From: Opitutia bacterium UBA977
GTDB taxonomy: Bacteria; Verrucomicrobiota; Verrucomicrobiia; Opitutales; Coraliomargaritaceae
Assembly (NCBI GenBank): GCA_002292345.1
Contig: DBBT01000060.1
Coordinates: forward strand, 1 to 58,387
Reading direction: 5' to 3'
DNA length: 58,387 nt
Part shown: piece after piece, positions 1 through 8,389 of the stretch
Layout of the letters: every line of letters starts with the position of its first letter
Position numbering within the stretch: position 1 is the stretch's first letter
The notes under the pieces: model-generated
Told to the model about the DNA's origin: nothing
What the model saw: the letters and a program-made list of their open reading frames with translations, nothing else
Database searches by the model: none
Translations under genes and position numbers: made by a program

Positions 1-888
1 GCCACCGCACAATACGAACGTGAAAACCTTAGCAACTGGAGCTTCGGCGACCTGCCCACAGAGATCGACCTCAGCGGCGACTCCGGTCTACCACTCAAAG
101 CATTCCCCGCTTTGGTATTAGAAGGTGAACAAGTGCACCTACGCCTCCTAGCAGACGTCTCCGCTGCACTCCACGCCACACAAAAAGGCTGGCCGGCACT
201 CGGTACAATTGTGATGGGCCGCGACATCGCTTGGCTGCGCAACGATCTAAAAGACCTCAAACAAATCGGCGCCCTACTCCTGCCACTTGGCGACTTCGAC
301 ACTGTCAAAGCAAGTGCTTGGCACCACATTCAGAATCACCTCTTTCGCACAGGTGAATACTTACCGCTTAAAGAATCACGCTTTAAAAAAGTACTCGCAC
401 GCGCCGATGAAGAACGCCGCGGGATCGTACCCAAGCTCAAAGAGCAGCTCCGCGCCCTACTCGAAGCCCGCCAAGACATCTGCCTCTTACTTGAGCAGAA
501 GAAGACCAGTACGGCGCTGGTCTATCCCGGCATGCGCGCACAGATGGAGCGTATCGCGCCCACCAACATCCTAGAGCACTACAACTTCACTGAACTGCCA
601 CACCTCACCCGTTTCCTAAAAGCGATGCGCCTGCGCGCCGAACGCGCCAAAGACAGCCTTCAGCGCGACATCGAAAAATCGGAACGGGTAGCACCCTACG
701 AGGTCAGGCAAGCGAAGCTAGACAAATTAGCCAAATCCCCCGAGCAACAGAGCCAAGTCAAAGCCTACCACATGCTGCTCGAAGAATTCAAAGTCTCGGT
801 CTATGCTCAGGAACTCGGCACCGCCCAAAAAGTCTCCGAAAAACGCCTCGATAAATTAGCCGACGAGCTCGAGCGAAGGCTGAAGTAG
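1..888 (+). CDS. hrpA: ATP-dependent RNA helicase HrpA, C-terminal fragment (5' end outside window)
   Basis: The reading frame is open from the first base and ends at TAG 886-888, giving the last 295 residues. The sequence matches the DUF3418 C-terminal domain of HrpA-type DEAH-box helicases: an opening [11 protein letters not shown] and a [15 protein letters not shown] block, followed by a long basic helical stretch rich in Arg and Leu. The DEAH motor domains must lie upstream, outside the window. HrpA helicases act on RNA; in E. coli HrpA has been tied to mRNA processing and to the rescue of stalled ribosomes. A start inside this stretch (TTG at 112) is not needed because the frame continues upstream. 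Identification is by recognition of the domain, not by a search. Confidence 0.85.
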   Translation, partial: ATAQYERENLSNWSFGDLPTEIDLSGDSGLPLKAFPALVLEGEQVHLRLLADVSAALHATQKGWPALGTIVMGRDIAWLRNDLKDLKQIGALLLPLGDFDTVKASAWHHIQNHLFRTGEYLPLKESRFKKVLARADEERRGIVPKLKEQLRALLEARQDICLLLEQKKTSTALVYPGMRAQMERIAPTNILEHYNFTELPHLTRFLKAMRLRAERAKDSLQRDIEKSERVAPYEVRQAKLDKLAKSPEQQSQVKAYHMLLEEFKVSVYAQELGTAQKVSEKRLDKLADELERRLK

Positions 889-1247
889 CCATTAAACCTG
901 TAAATACCACGTCCCGCGCTCCACAACATTAGGTGTATCGTCCAATACTTATCTTATTCTAAGGCAGCCTAGAGCGGTCAAATACAGGGCAGGTGCAAAA
1001 AGTTAATATCGAAGCGGATCAATGGAATGCTTATCTCGAATGTCAGGGACACGGCCAACAAATCAGGAAGCTCTCCAGGAAAGTGCGACTCCGCTACCAG
1101 CGAGCACTGGCTTCAATGCAATCGGCTTCGACAGTTTCTACGGCGGCGACTCGAAGGGCTATACGTACTATCCAGTGGCTTAGCATCCGCTCCCCGACCT
1201 AACAATGAGTCTACACGATGTGGCCTCCGTCGTGAGACGGGGGAGCT
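889..1247. other. 359-bp gap between convergent hrpA and rhomboid-like gene
   Basis: No known gene or RNA was recognised. It holds a 53-codon ORF (1022-1183, listed separately) and two short inverted repeats near the rhomboid stop codon: CCGTC/GACGG around 1227-1240 and GGGAGCT/AGCTCCC at 1241-1260, the latter running over the stop. Neither has a T-run, so a terminator is not claimed. Confidence 0.5.
1022..1183 (+). CDS. Possible small ORF or gene remnant, 53 aa
   Basis: This ORF runs from ATG 1022 to TAG 1181-1183. Its C-terminal half has a protein-like composition (GFNAIGFDSFYGGDSKGY, rich in Gly, Phe and Tyr), unlike the Arg/Ser-rich translations of the other two frames. An in-frame TAA lies six codons before the ATG. 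It may be the decayed 3' end of a lost gene, a real small gene, or chance. No family was recognised. Confidence 0.2.
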   Translation: MECLSRMSGTRPTNQEALQESATPLPASTGFNAIGFDSFYGGDSKGYTYYPVA

Positions 1248-2060
1248 CTAGCCAGCTCCCTCACCTCGGCACACCTCGCAGATGCACACCGACGCACCAT
1301 CGACTTTCTTATAGCGGAAGTGCCGCTCGGGGTGAGTCTTATCCGTTGCGCCACATTCGCTGCAGGTATGAAATGCCGCGTTGTCGCGCTCGACTTTTTG
1401 CTTAGCAAACTGCGTGCGTCGCTTACGGCTCTCGACCGAATTGACCAAGTCATTGCGGAAGAACAGAAAAAAGTTAAGCAACGGCCCGAGAATCGCGATA
1501 CGATCACCCCACGACGGCGCGCCCAAAAAAGAGAATGTAGTTAATCCGACCGCGAGCCAAGCGAGCCACTTCACCTTCACCGGCAGAATAAACATGATCA
1601 GAAATTCCACGTTCGGGTGGTTCACTGCGAAGGCAAGAAAGACACTCAGATAGAGAAAGTCCGGAAAGATGATAATGGTGGTCGCAGGTGAAATAAATTG
1701 CCCGACGAACGCGGCGAGAATCGTAAGGAGCACACCGCAGAGCAGATAGACATTAAACCGAAACGCGCCCCAGATCTGTTCGAGTGCCGAGCTCATCATC
1801 CAGAAAATGTACCAGAAAAATGCCAGAAACAGCGCGCTCATCGCGCCACCAGCAATATTGGGCGGCGAAATCAAAAATGAAAATAAGCGCCATAACTCCC
1901 CGTTGAGGACCGCCTTCGGAATCAGCGGAAGAGTCACAAACGAGATCCGCCCACTAATGACCAAGGCATACACCACCAGCTGCGCGACAATAACATACAG
2001 CACCACATTTGGCACCGCCCAATGCCCGAAGCGCTTTTCTAGCTTATCTAAGAAAGTCAT
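1248..2060 (-). CDS. Rhomboid-like membrane protein with C-terminal zinc ribbon
   Basis: This 270-aa protein has a short cytoplasmic start ([13 protein letters not shown]) followed by about six hydrophobic segments (residues 15-205) in a rhomboid-like pattern: a long loop with [13 protein letters not shown] after the first segment and a Trp-rich second segment. The rhomboid GxSG catalytic motif is not visible and no convincing catalytic His pair was found, so it is probably a non-proteolytic rhomboid relative. After a basic linker ([16 protein letters not shown]) comes a zinc-ribbon-like tail with Cys at 233, 236, 259, 261 and 264. It is a single gene, convergent with hrpA and 190 bp from pgpA. 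The family assignment rests on the topology and is moderately sure; function is unknown. Confidence 0.6.
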   Translation of the reverse strand: MTFLDKLEKRFGHWAVPNVVLYVIVAQLVVYALVISGRISFVTLPLIPKAVLNGELWRLFSFLISPPNIAGGAMSALFLAFFWYIFWMMSSALEQIWGAFRFNVYLLCGVLLTILAAFVGQFISPATTIIIFPDFLYLSVFLAFAVNHPNVEFLIMFILPVKVKWLAWLAVGLTTFSFLGAPSWGDRIAILGPLLNFFLFFRNDLVNSVESRKRRTQFAKQKVERDNAAFHTCSECGATDKTHPERHFRYKKVDGASVCICEVCRGEGAG

Positions 2061-2250
2061 ACCTTATCTATCTGAGGCAGTGCGCATGAGCGCAAGCGAA
2101 AGACGCGAGATATCCATTAAGGCAACAGATAGATTGGTATACACAATTAGGCAGAGCATTTATAACCTCCGAATCCCTTTCGTTTGTCGAGAACAGCAAT
2201 GACACAGGCGCTTTAAAATCAAGGTAGCCGAAGGCTTAACATGCAGTAGC

Positions 2251-2793
2251 CTAAAAGAAAAAATACAGGATCAGATGCAGCACGATGCAGGACGCAATAG
2301 CTGCGGCGAGATCGTCAACCACGCAACCAATGCCACCCGGGAGATTCTGCAATTTAGAAATCCCAAATGGTTTGGCGATATCAAAGATCCGAAACAGCAC
2401 GAAGCCTGCGAGCAATACTGGCCAGCCACCATGCTCGGCAACAAGCCCTTGCGGTCCATTCATGCCAAGAAAGACCAGTGGCACAGCGATCCACTCATCG
2501 AGAATGATCATCCCCGGGTCACGCATTTGCAGACGACGCTCCGTAGTATCGCAAATTGCCACTGCGAAATAGGTCAGCAACAGCATATATAAGAGATAGC
2601 CCAGTGGCGTGGCATGGTGAAACAACACTGCATACAACCCAATGCCAGCTAAGCTACCGACCGTACCCGGGCCTTTTTTGACGTGGCCCAGAGGGCCAAG
2701 TGTTGCGAGGTTCACCACCAACGATGTGGGCAATATTTGTGACCATGGAAAATAGCGCTGTATATTATTCACCTGTTGTTTCGTCCTCCCCAA
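2251..2793 (-). CDS. pgpA: Phosphatidylglycerophosphatase A
   Basis: PgpA removes the phosphate from phosphatidylglycerol-phosphate at the inner membrane, the last step of phosphatidylglycerol synthesis. The 180-aa protein shows the family signature [14 protein letters not shown] near residues 40-55 and the acidic DEWIAVP segment in the middle, with three to four membrane segments. Its first 29 bp overlap the 3' end of pgsA, so the two are almost certainly co-translated in one operon with pgsA first. Joining the synthase and the phosphatase of the same two-step reaction is functionally sensible. The start was chosen as the first ATG; a slightly later start is possible. Confidence 0.9.
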   Translation of the reverse strand: MGRTKQQVNNIQRYFPWSQILPTSLVVNLATLGPLGHVKKGPGTVGSLAGIGLYAVLFHHATPLGYLLYMLLLTYFAVAICDTTERRLQMRDPGMIILDEWIAVPLVFLGMNGPQGLVAEHGGWPVLLAGFVLFRIFDIAKPFGISKLQNLPGGIGCVVDDLAAAIASCIVLHLILYFFF

Positions 2794-3379
2794 TGAATAC
2801 CGACCAATACTTGATCATATATTTTGTGCCCGAGGACACTGTCAGCACCGCTGCCACCACAAAGAAAGCGACGCCCGCCCAATGCAAAATTTCATCAAAA
2901 GATTGTCCCATGATCTCTGGAAACAAATGGGGTAAATCCTCACGAATCGCGATGGCTAGCAGCAATAGAATCGCCGATACGATTTGAAATACGGTTTTGT
3001 TCTTACCAGATTTCTCGGCGGCGAGAATGATACCCGAACTAGCGGCGACAAGGCGCAGACCTGTTATTAAGAACTCTCGGCTCAGAACCAGCAGCAGCAG
3101 AAAGAGCGACCAGAAACCGGGCAGTTCACCGAGCACCACCATCGCGATGAACAAGCCAACCATGAATATCTTGTCAGTCAGCGCATCCATTAACTTGCCA
3201 AAATTGGAAACGATTCCCTGTTTGCGGGCATAATAACCGTCCGCCCAGTCAGTAATTGCACCAATCACAAACAGCACAAAAGCGGCGGTACTGGCACCCG
3301 CCACTGGTAAATAAAGCAGCGCCACCACCGCAAAGATGATCGGAATACGAGAAAGCGTCAAAAGATTCGGAAGATTCAC
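2765..3379 (-). CDS. pgsA: CDP-diacylglycerol-glycerol-3-phosphate 3-phosphatidyltransferase
   Basis: PgsA transfers a phosphatidyl group from CDP-diacylglycerol to glycerol-3-phosphate, the committed step to phosphatidylglycerol and cardiolipin. The 204-aa protein starts with the typical [13 protein letters not shown] and carries a perfect CDP-alcohol phosphotransferase motif DG-x2-AR-x8-G-x3-D-x3-D around residues 43-70, followed by several membrane helices. The length is normal for the family. It is the first gene of a pgsA-pgpA pair and is divergent from coaD across a 155-bp gap. Confidence 0.95.
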   Translation of the reverse strand: MNLPNLLTLSRIPIIFAVVALLYLPVAGASTAAFVLFVIGAITDWADGYYARKQGIVSNFGKLMDALTDKIFMVGLFIAMVVLGELPGFWSLFLLLLVLSREFLITGLRLVAASSGIILAAEKSGKNKTVFQIVSAILLLLAIAIREDLPHLFPEIMGQSFDEILHWAGVAFFVVAAVLTVSSGTKYMIKYWSVFIGEDETTGE

Positions 3380-3534
3380 AACTCTAGGGTGGCGATTCCC
3401 ATGGTTCTGGGCTACACAAAAATGCGGAGACTTATTGGCCTAGAGAATTTAGGTAATTATGCTGCCGCTACATTGCCTAAATACCGTTAAAAGTTGGACT
3501 TCTAGCGTAATATGGACTCAATCCGCCCTCTATC

Positions 3535-4020
3535 ATGAAAATTGCAATTTATCCGGGCTCATTTGATCCGATCACAAATGGGCATCTCGATGTCATCAAC
3601 CGCGGTCGACACATCTTTGATAAAGTGATCGTCGCGGTAGCACGTAATCCAAGCAAAGACCCGCTATTTACGTCCGAAGAACGCGTCGAACTAATTAAGG
3701 AGAATGTAAAAAATCGCCCCAACATTGAAGTGATCGCATTTGATGGCTTGATTGTCGACCTCGCAGAACAGCTTAATGCGGTCGCACTGATTCGTGGGTT
3801 ACGCGCAGTGTCTGACTTTGAGCATGAGTTTCAAATGGCGCAAATGAACCGGCATTTAGATGATAATATCGAGACGATCTTCCTGATGCCCAACGAGCGC
3901 TATTTCTTTACCAGCTCCAACCTCGTCAAACAGGTATTTAAATTTACCGATCGCGAGAAACACTTGATACCGACCAACGTACATGCCGCTCTCTCGATGA
4001 AATTCGGGCATAATCAATAA
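3535..4020 (+). CDS. coaD: Phosphopantetheine adenylyltransferase
   Basis: CoaD makes dephospho-CoA from ATP and 4'-phosphopantetheine, the penultimate step of coenzyme A synthesis, in the cytoplasm. The 161-aa protein begins [20 protein letters not shown], which contains the nucleotidyltransferase TxGH motif, and has the later FTSSNLVK motif near residue 128. The length is typical. No Shine-Dalgarno sequence is visible in front of the ATG. The MFS gene begins one base after the stop, so the two genes are probably co-transcribed although their functions are unrelated. Confidence 0.96.
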   Translation: MKIAIYPGSFDPITNGHLDVINRGRHIFDKVIVAVARNPSKDPLFTSEERVELIKENVKNRPNIEVIAFDGLIVDLAEQLNAVALIRGLRAVSDFEHEFQMAQMNRHLDDNIETIFLMPNERYFFTSSNLVKQVFKFTDREKHLIPTNVHAALSMKFGHNQ

Positions 4021-4021
4021 T

Positions 4022-5371
4022 ATGGCAGCTGACGCAGCACTTTCTTCCGATCTCAAACCTGGGAAACATACGCTGGGAATTATTTTTCTGACACTGTTCC
4101 TCGATCTGGTCGGATTCTCAATCATCTTCCCACTGTTTCCAGCAATGTTGGACTACTACCTGCCTAATGGTGCAGGTGATGGCAGCTTGCTAGGGCAACT
4201 CATCGCTCCGCTTTCGGCTTGGGCTGAGCGCAGTGGCGCAGAGGATCCGCGCTTCATGACGGCGGTGCTGTTTGGTGGCATCCTCGGCTCACTCTACTCG
4301 ATCTTACAATTTATTTGCGCACCGCTTTGGGGTGCTTACTCAGACCGAGTTGGCCGACGCAAAGTCCTATTAATTACGATCGCAGGCCTCGCACTAAGCT
4401 ATGCCGCTTGGTTTTTTGCTGCATCGTTTTGGGTTTTAGTGCTGGCTCGCGTGCTCGGTGGCGCGATGGGAGGTAATCTCTCGGTGGCAACGGCAGCCGT
4501 GGCTGACTGCACCACACGCGAAAAGCGCTCCAGCGGACTGGCGATTATTGGCATCGCATTTGGCCTAGGCTTTATTGTCGGCCCTGGGATCGGCGGTTTG
4601 TTTGCCAAAATCAATCTACTGGAGATCGCCCCGTCGTTGGGGCAGTTCGGCGTCAATCCATTCTCCGTGCCTGCATTAGTGAGCTTCGCGCTGGCACTGA
4701 CGAATCTGATTTGGGTTGCGCGTAGTTTTAAAGAAACCCTACCAACCGAGAAACGCGGCAAAGTGAACTCCGACCGCAAAAGTGTCCCGGTGTTTCGTAT
4801 GTTCAAAAGCCGCTGCCCCGAAACGCGACGCACCAACCTAGTCTACCTACTCTACATGTTAGCCTTCAGCGGCATGGAATTCACCCTCACTTTTCTGGCG
4901 GTCGAGCGCTTCCAATTCTCCCCCGCACAAAATGGCGGCATGTTCGTCTTCATTGGCTTTGTACTGATCCTAGTGCAAGGCGGCATCGTCCGACGTCTCG
5001 CTGGGCCGGTTGGTGAAAAACGTCTAGCTGTGACAGGGATCGCTTGCGGCATTGCAGCCTTCCTAATCCTCGCGGTCGCTCTCAACTTAGGACTGTTCTT
5101 CGGTGCGCTCGCTTTGATGGCCTTCTCGATCGGGCTCGTCTCGCCGACCCTCAGCGCATTGGTCTCTCTTTATACAAAGGAGGAAGAGCAAGGGGCAGCG
5201 ATCGGAGTATTTCGCTCCGCAGGTTCACTCGCGCGCGCGATCGGACCACTACTCGCAGCCTTCGCTTACTTTGCGTATGGCTCAAAAAGCGCCTACTTAT
5301 TTGGCGCAGTCATCGTGATCCTACCGTTCATCCTTGCTTTAAAACTGCCTAAGCCAGTAAAGCACGATTAG
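4022..5371 (+). CDS. Major facilitator superfamily transporter (TetA-like group)
   Basis: This 449-aa inner-membrane protein has about 12 hydrophobic segments. The first loop motif [12 protein letters not shown] (about residues 112-123) is the classic MFS A-motif, and the order of segments resembles the tetracycline-efflux/multidrug DHA1 group. There is an unusually long loop between helices 1 and 2 (residues 35-75) and a charged central loop (about residues 235-265). The substrate cannot be told from sequence; annotation as a drug exporter would be an over-reading. It follows coaD by one base. Confidence 0.8.
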   Translation: MAADAALSSDLKPGKHTLGIIFLTLFLDLVGFSIIFPLFPAMLDYYLPNGAGDGSLLGQLIAPLSAWAERSGAEDPRFMTAVLFGGILGSLYSILQFICAPLWGAYSDRVGRRKVLLITIAGLALSYAAWFFAASFWVLVLARVLGGAMGGNLSVATAAVADCTTREKRSSGLAIIGIAFGLGFIVGPGIGGLFAKINLLEIAPSLGQFGVNPFSVPALVSFALALTNLIWVARSFKETLPTEKRGKVNSDRKSVPVFRMFKSRCPETRRTNLVYLLYMLAFSGMEFTLTFLAVERFQFSPAQNGGMFVFIGFVLILVQGGIVRRLAGPVGEKRLAVTGIACGIAAFLILAVALNLGLFFGALALMAFSIGLVSPTLSALVSLYTKEEEQGAAIGVFRSAGSLARAIGPLLAAFAYFAYGSKSAYLFGAVIVILPFILALKLPKPVKHD

Positions 5372-5520
5372 TTGTCACCACTTGGCTACAATGTAATCAC
5401 ATTCTACTATTGTAATCATCCTGATCTGCTCAAATGTACTTACCTCCTAATGGGAGCCAGACCTGCCATTAGCTTTCCTTAATCTAAAAACCGAATAAGA
5501 CAACATAACCGAATTAGACT

Positions 5521-6552
5521 ATGCCAGTAGCAACACCAAAGCAATACGCAGCGATGCTCGACGCCGCTCAGAAGGGTAACTACGCTTACCCAGCTGTTAA
5601 CGTCACATCGATCACTACGATCAATGCAGCGCTCAAAGCCTTCGCCGACGCAAAGTCGGACGGCATCATCCAAGTGTCTACAGGAGGCGGTCAATTCGCT
5701 TCTGGCCTTAACGTAGCGGATGCTGCCTTCGGCTCGATTGTTCTGGCTGAAGCGACACACTTGCTCGCTGAAAAATACGACGTGCTCGTCGGTCTGCACA
5801 CGGATCACTGCCACCCTGAAAAAGTGGAAGGATTCCTCAAGCCATTGCTCGAAGCATCTCGCAAGCGCATCGCAGCAGGCAAGGGCCCGCTGTTTCAATC
5901 ACATATGTTTGATGGTTCTGTTGTCGAACTGGACGAAAACCTTAAGATCTCTAAAGAGCTACTCAAGGAATGTGCGGAGCTCGACATTATCCTCGAAGTC
6001 GAAGCAGGTTGCGTCGGTGGTGAAGAAGACGGCCACGACACCTCCGGCCTTCCAGCTGAAAAGCTCTACACCACGCCTGAAGACATGGTCGAAGTTTACG
6101 AAGCACTTCAGCCACTTGGCCGCTTCCTGTTCGCTGCGACTTTCGGCAACGTGCACGGCGCTTACAAGCCAGGCTCTGTCCAGCTCAAGCCAACCATCCT
6201 CCGTGATGGCCAAAAAGCAGTGACTGACAAGCACGGCGATGCAGCACTCATGGATCTCGTGTTCCACGGTGGTTCTGGCTCCGAGCTTAGCGACATCCGC
6301 GAAACACTCGGCTATGGTGTCGTGAAGATGAACATCGACACTGACACACAGTATGCGTTCACACGTCCAGTCGTCACACACATCTGCGCAAACATCGAAG
6401 GTGTGCTCAAGATCGACGGCGAAGTTGGCAACAAAAAGACCTACGACCCGCGAGGCTACCTAAAGAAGGGCGAAGCCAGTATGGCAGCTCGTCTCGTGCA
6501 AGCAACCGAAGATCTTTGCTCCAACGGCAAGACCATCTTTGGCACTGTCTAA
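5521..6552 (+). CDS. fbaA: Class II fructose-bisphosphate aldolase
   Basis: The enzyme cleaves fructose-1,6-bisphosphate to dihydroxyacetone phosphate and glyceraldehyde-3-phosphate in glycolysis and runs in reverse in gluconeogenesis. It is a zinc enzyme. The 343-aa protein has the class II signatures LHTDHCHPEK (catalytic Asp with a zinc His), EVEAGCVGGEEDG, a zinc His in FGNVHGAYKPG, and FHGGSGS. It resembles the longer class IIA (E. coli FbaA type) form. It is a single gene, followed 26 bp later by a strong intrinsic terminator. Confidence 0.94.
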   Translation: MPVATPKQYAAMLDAAQKGNYAYPAVNVTSITTINAALKAFADAKSDGIIQVSTGGGQFASGLNVADAAFGSIVLAEATHLLAEKYDVLVGLHTDHCHPEKVEGFLKPLLEASRKRIAAGKGPLFQSHMFDGSVVELDENLKISKELLKECAELDIILEVEAGCVGGEEDGHDTSGLPAEKLYTTPEDMVEVYEALQPLGRFLFAATFGNVHGAYKPGSVQLKPTILRDGQKAVTDKHGDAALMDLVFHGGSGSELSDIRETLGYGVVKMNIDTDTQYAFTRPVVTHICANIEGVLKIDGEVGNKKTYDPRGYLKKGEASMAARLVQATEDLCSNGKTIFGTV

Positions 6553-6578
6553 GACCAACGAAACAATCCTCTAACACA

Positions 6579-6610
6579 GGTTGGGCGTCTTTTTGCGTCC
6601 AACCTTTTTT
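6579..6610 (+). terminator. Intrinsic terminator of fbaA
   Basis: A 9-bp stem (GGTTGGGCG with CGTCCAACC, one G-U pair) with an 8-nt T-rich loop is followed at once by six T. It begins 26 bp after the fbaA stop. From here to 6844 (235 bp) no further feature was recognised; the stretch must hold the pntAA promoter, but no convincing -35/-10 pair was identified. Confidence 0.9.
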
Positions 6611-6844
6611 GTGCATGCGTCTCTGGAGGAATGCGGTAGGAGATAAATAAACACGATAGCCACCACCTCTAAACCCAAGGAAGACCGCGGACTAAAACCC
6701 GCACGTTTCAAGCATTTGCGCTGATTAAGTTTAAACTAGGATCACATCAAACTACACTGGAACTTATTGCTTGCCCACTAATGATAAGCTAAGCTTAATC
6801 TGAGGGCAAAATATATAAAGTTTACTTAACGATAAATCTGACAC

Positions 6845-7984
6845 ATGCACACTACGAAGCGCTTCTTCGCTCCCCTCGAAACCAATCCCGCCGAGACACG
6901 CGCCACCGTCGCACCAACGACTGTCACCAAGCTTTGCGCACTCGGCCTCGAAGTCCTCATTCAAGCGGGTGCCGGCACACAGTCCGACTACAGCGACGCT
7001 GAATACGAAAAAGCCGGTGCCACAATCGTCCCCGATGCGGACACTGGCTACGCACAAGCCGACATCGTAGCCCGCGTGAGCAAGCCATCTTCCGAAGATC
7101 TGAATAAGATCAAGCCCGGCACATTGCACATTAGTTTCCTCGACCCGTTCAATGAAACGGCATTGATCGACGACCTCGCCAAACGCGACATCTCCGCCAT
7201 TAGCATGGAGATGATCCCCCGCAGCACACTGGCACAAAAGATGGACGCACTTTCCTCACAAGCAAATTTGGCAGGCTATGCTGCAGTGACCATGGCAACA
7301 GATCGTATGACCAAGATTCTGCCAATGATGATGACACCTTCGGGCACCATCTCCCCTGCGCGCTTCTTCATCATCGGCGTCGGTGTTGCCGGCCTACAAG
7401 CCATCGCCACAGCCAAGCGCCTCGGCGCTCGCGTGGAAGCATTCGACACACGCCCTATTGTCGAAGAGCAGGTTAAATCGCTCGGCGCAAAATTTGTTAA
7501 AGTCGATCTCGGCGAAATGAGCGAAACCGACCAAGGCTACGCCAAAGAACTTACCCCCGAGCAACTCGACAAGCAGCGCCAAGAAATGGCCAAAGCCTGC
7601 GCCCGCGCCGACGTCGTCATCACTACCGCAAAACTGTTTGGCCGCAAAGCTCCACTCATCCTCAACAACGAGGTGCTTGATCAAATGCAATCAGGCAGTA
7701 TACTCATTGACCTCGCAGTCGAATCCGGCGGCAACGTCGAAGGCTCCAAAGTCGGCGAAGAAGTCGTCACCACAAACGGCGTGCGCATCATCGGACCTGA
7801 AAATCTTGAAGGCTACTATCCGAAAGATGCCACACTAATGCTGGCCTCCAACTTCTACAATCTCATCGAGCATTTCTGGGATGCTGAAGCGAAGGACTTC
7901 CAGTACAAAGAAGACGACGAAATCCTCAACGGTTGCCTCATCACTAAGGGCGGCGCAATCGTCCACGAACGCTTTAAAGGTTAA
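6845..7984 (+). CDS. pntAA: NAD(P) transhydrogenase alpha subunit, part 1 (NAD-binding domain I)
   Basis: This is the soluble NAD(H)-binding part of the proton-pumping transhydrogenase, which reduces NADP+ with NADH using the proton gradient. The 379-aa protein is related to alanine dehydrogenase: an N-terminal KRFFAPLETNPAETRATVAP segment, a Rossmann motif GVGVAGLQAIATAKRLGA near residue 178 and the mobile-loop region further on. The family is split here as in Rhodospirillum-type enzymes: domain I, a short membrane subunit and the beta subunit are separate genes. It is the first gene of the pntAA-pntAB-pntB operon. Confidence 0.94.
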   Translation: MHTTKRFFAPLETNPAETRATVAPTTVTKLCALGLEVLIQAGAGTQSDYSDAEYEKAGATIVPDADTGYAQADIVARVSKPSSEDLNKIKPGTLHISFLDPFNETALIDDLAKRDISAISMEMIPRSTLAQKMDALSSQANLAGYAAVTMATDRMTKILPMMMTPSGTISPARFFIIGVGVAGLQAIATAKRLGARVEAFDTRPIVEEQVKSLGAKFVKVDLGEMSETDQGYAKELTPEQLDKQRQEMAKACARADVVITTAKLFGRKAPLILNNEVLDQMQSGSILIDLAVESGGNVEGSKVGEEVVTTNGVRIIGPENLEGYYPKDATLMLASNFYNLIEHFWDAEAKDFQYKEDDEILNGCLITKGGAIVHERFKG

Positions 7985-7986
7985 TC

Positions 7987-8013
7987 GTTGGTAGTTGTTT
8001 GTGCACGTTGTTC
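7987..8013 (+). repeat. Degenerate heptamer array (GTTGNNN units)
   Basis: Right after the pntAA stop (7982-7984), GTTG recurs at 7987, 7994 and 8007, with a 6-base unit GTGCAC between. From 8013 on the sequence turns into a rough mirror image (GAACTGAAC, later AACAACC), so the whole gap 7987-8043 is a loose palindrome centred on GTTCGAAC. It uses the same GTTGNNN unit type as 24318-24338 and, in the reverse direction, 8354-8388. Confidence 0.5.
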
Positions 8014-8065
8014 GAACTGAACGCAGCAAACCGCTAACAACCACTTTCAATCCACAACACTCCCC

Positions 8066-8344
8066 ATGGAACTAATACTCTTACTCTTCATCTTCGTGCT
8101 CTCTGGCTTCCTCGGCTTTGAGCTGATCGCAAAAGTGCCCTCGCAACTGCACACGCCGTTGATGTCCGGCTCGAATGCGATCTCAGGGATAACCGTGGTC
8201 GGCGCAATTCTAGCTGTCAACACCAGCTCCGACATCCTGTCCGTCTGGCTTGGATTCGCTGCCATCGTACTCGCAACTATTAACGTAGTAGGCGGCTACA
8301 TGGTCACCGATCGCATGCTCGGTATGTTTAAGAAGAAGAAATAG
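8066..8344 (+). CDS. pntAB: NAD(P) transhydrogenase alpha subunit, part 2 (membrane part)
   Basis: This is a small membrane subunit (92 aa) of the proton-translocating transhydrogenase. It has three hydrophobic segments with the family sequence LSGFLGFELIAKVPSQLHTP near the start, MSGSNAISG, and a final segment ending MVTDRMLGMFKKKK. With PntB it forms the proton channel. It is flanked on both sides by heptamer arrays within the operon. Confidence 0.93.
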   Translation: MELILLLFIFVLSGFLGFELIAKVPSQLHTPLMSGSNAISGITVVGAILAVNTSSDILSVWLGFAAIVLATINVVGGYMVTDRMLGMFKKKK

Positions 8345-8353
8345 CGCGCAGCG

Positions 8354-8388
8354 AACATTCAACATCGAACGTCCAACTTTAAACATCG
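8354..8388 (+). repeat. Degenerate heptamer array in front of pntB
   Basis: Five consecutive 7-base units, each starting with AAC (for example AACATTC and AACATCG), fill the gap between pntAB and pntB. The next unit, AATGGAA (8389-8395), supplies the pntB ATG at 8390. Read on the minus strand the units are GTTNNNN, the same type as at 7987 and 24318. Confidence 0.8.
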
Positions 8389-8389
8389 A

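Noticed and set aside
1227..1260. Two short inverted repeats after the rhomboid-like gene as terminator
   Set aside because: Stems of 5 and 7 bp without a following T-run on either strand.
2225..2250. AGCC-GAA-GGCT hairpin after pgpA as terminator
   Set aside because: Only 4-5 bp of stem and a weak T-run; not strong enough to list.
4022..5371. MFS protein as tetracycline resistance gene
   Set aside because: The TetA-like resemblance is general to the DHA1 group; nothing marks it as a drug-resistance determinant.
6760..6844. TATATAAA near 6809 as pntAA promoter
   Set aside because: No acceptable -35 element at 16-18 bp; A/T-rich by composition.
6764..7237. 157-codon open frame on the minus strand opposite pntAA
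   Set aside because: It is antisense to a clear enzyme gene and its translation is Cys/Gly/Val-rich without domains; it is a shadow of the codon pattern. The same holds for other long antisense frames, for example in fbaA, sucC, sucD, cca and dnaG.
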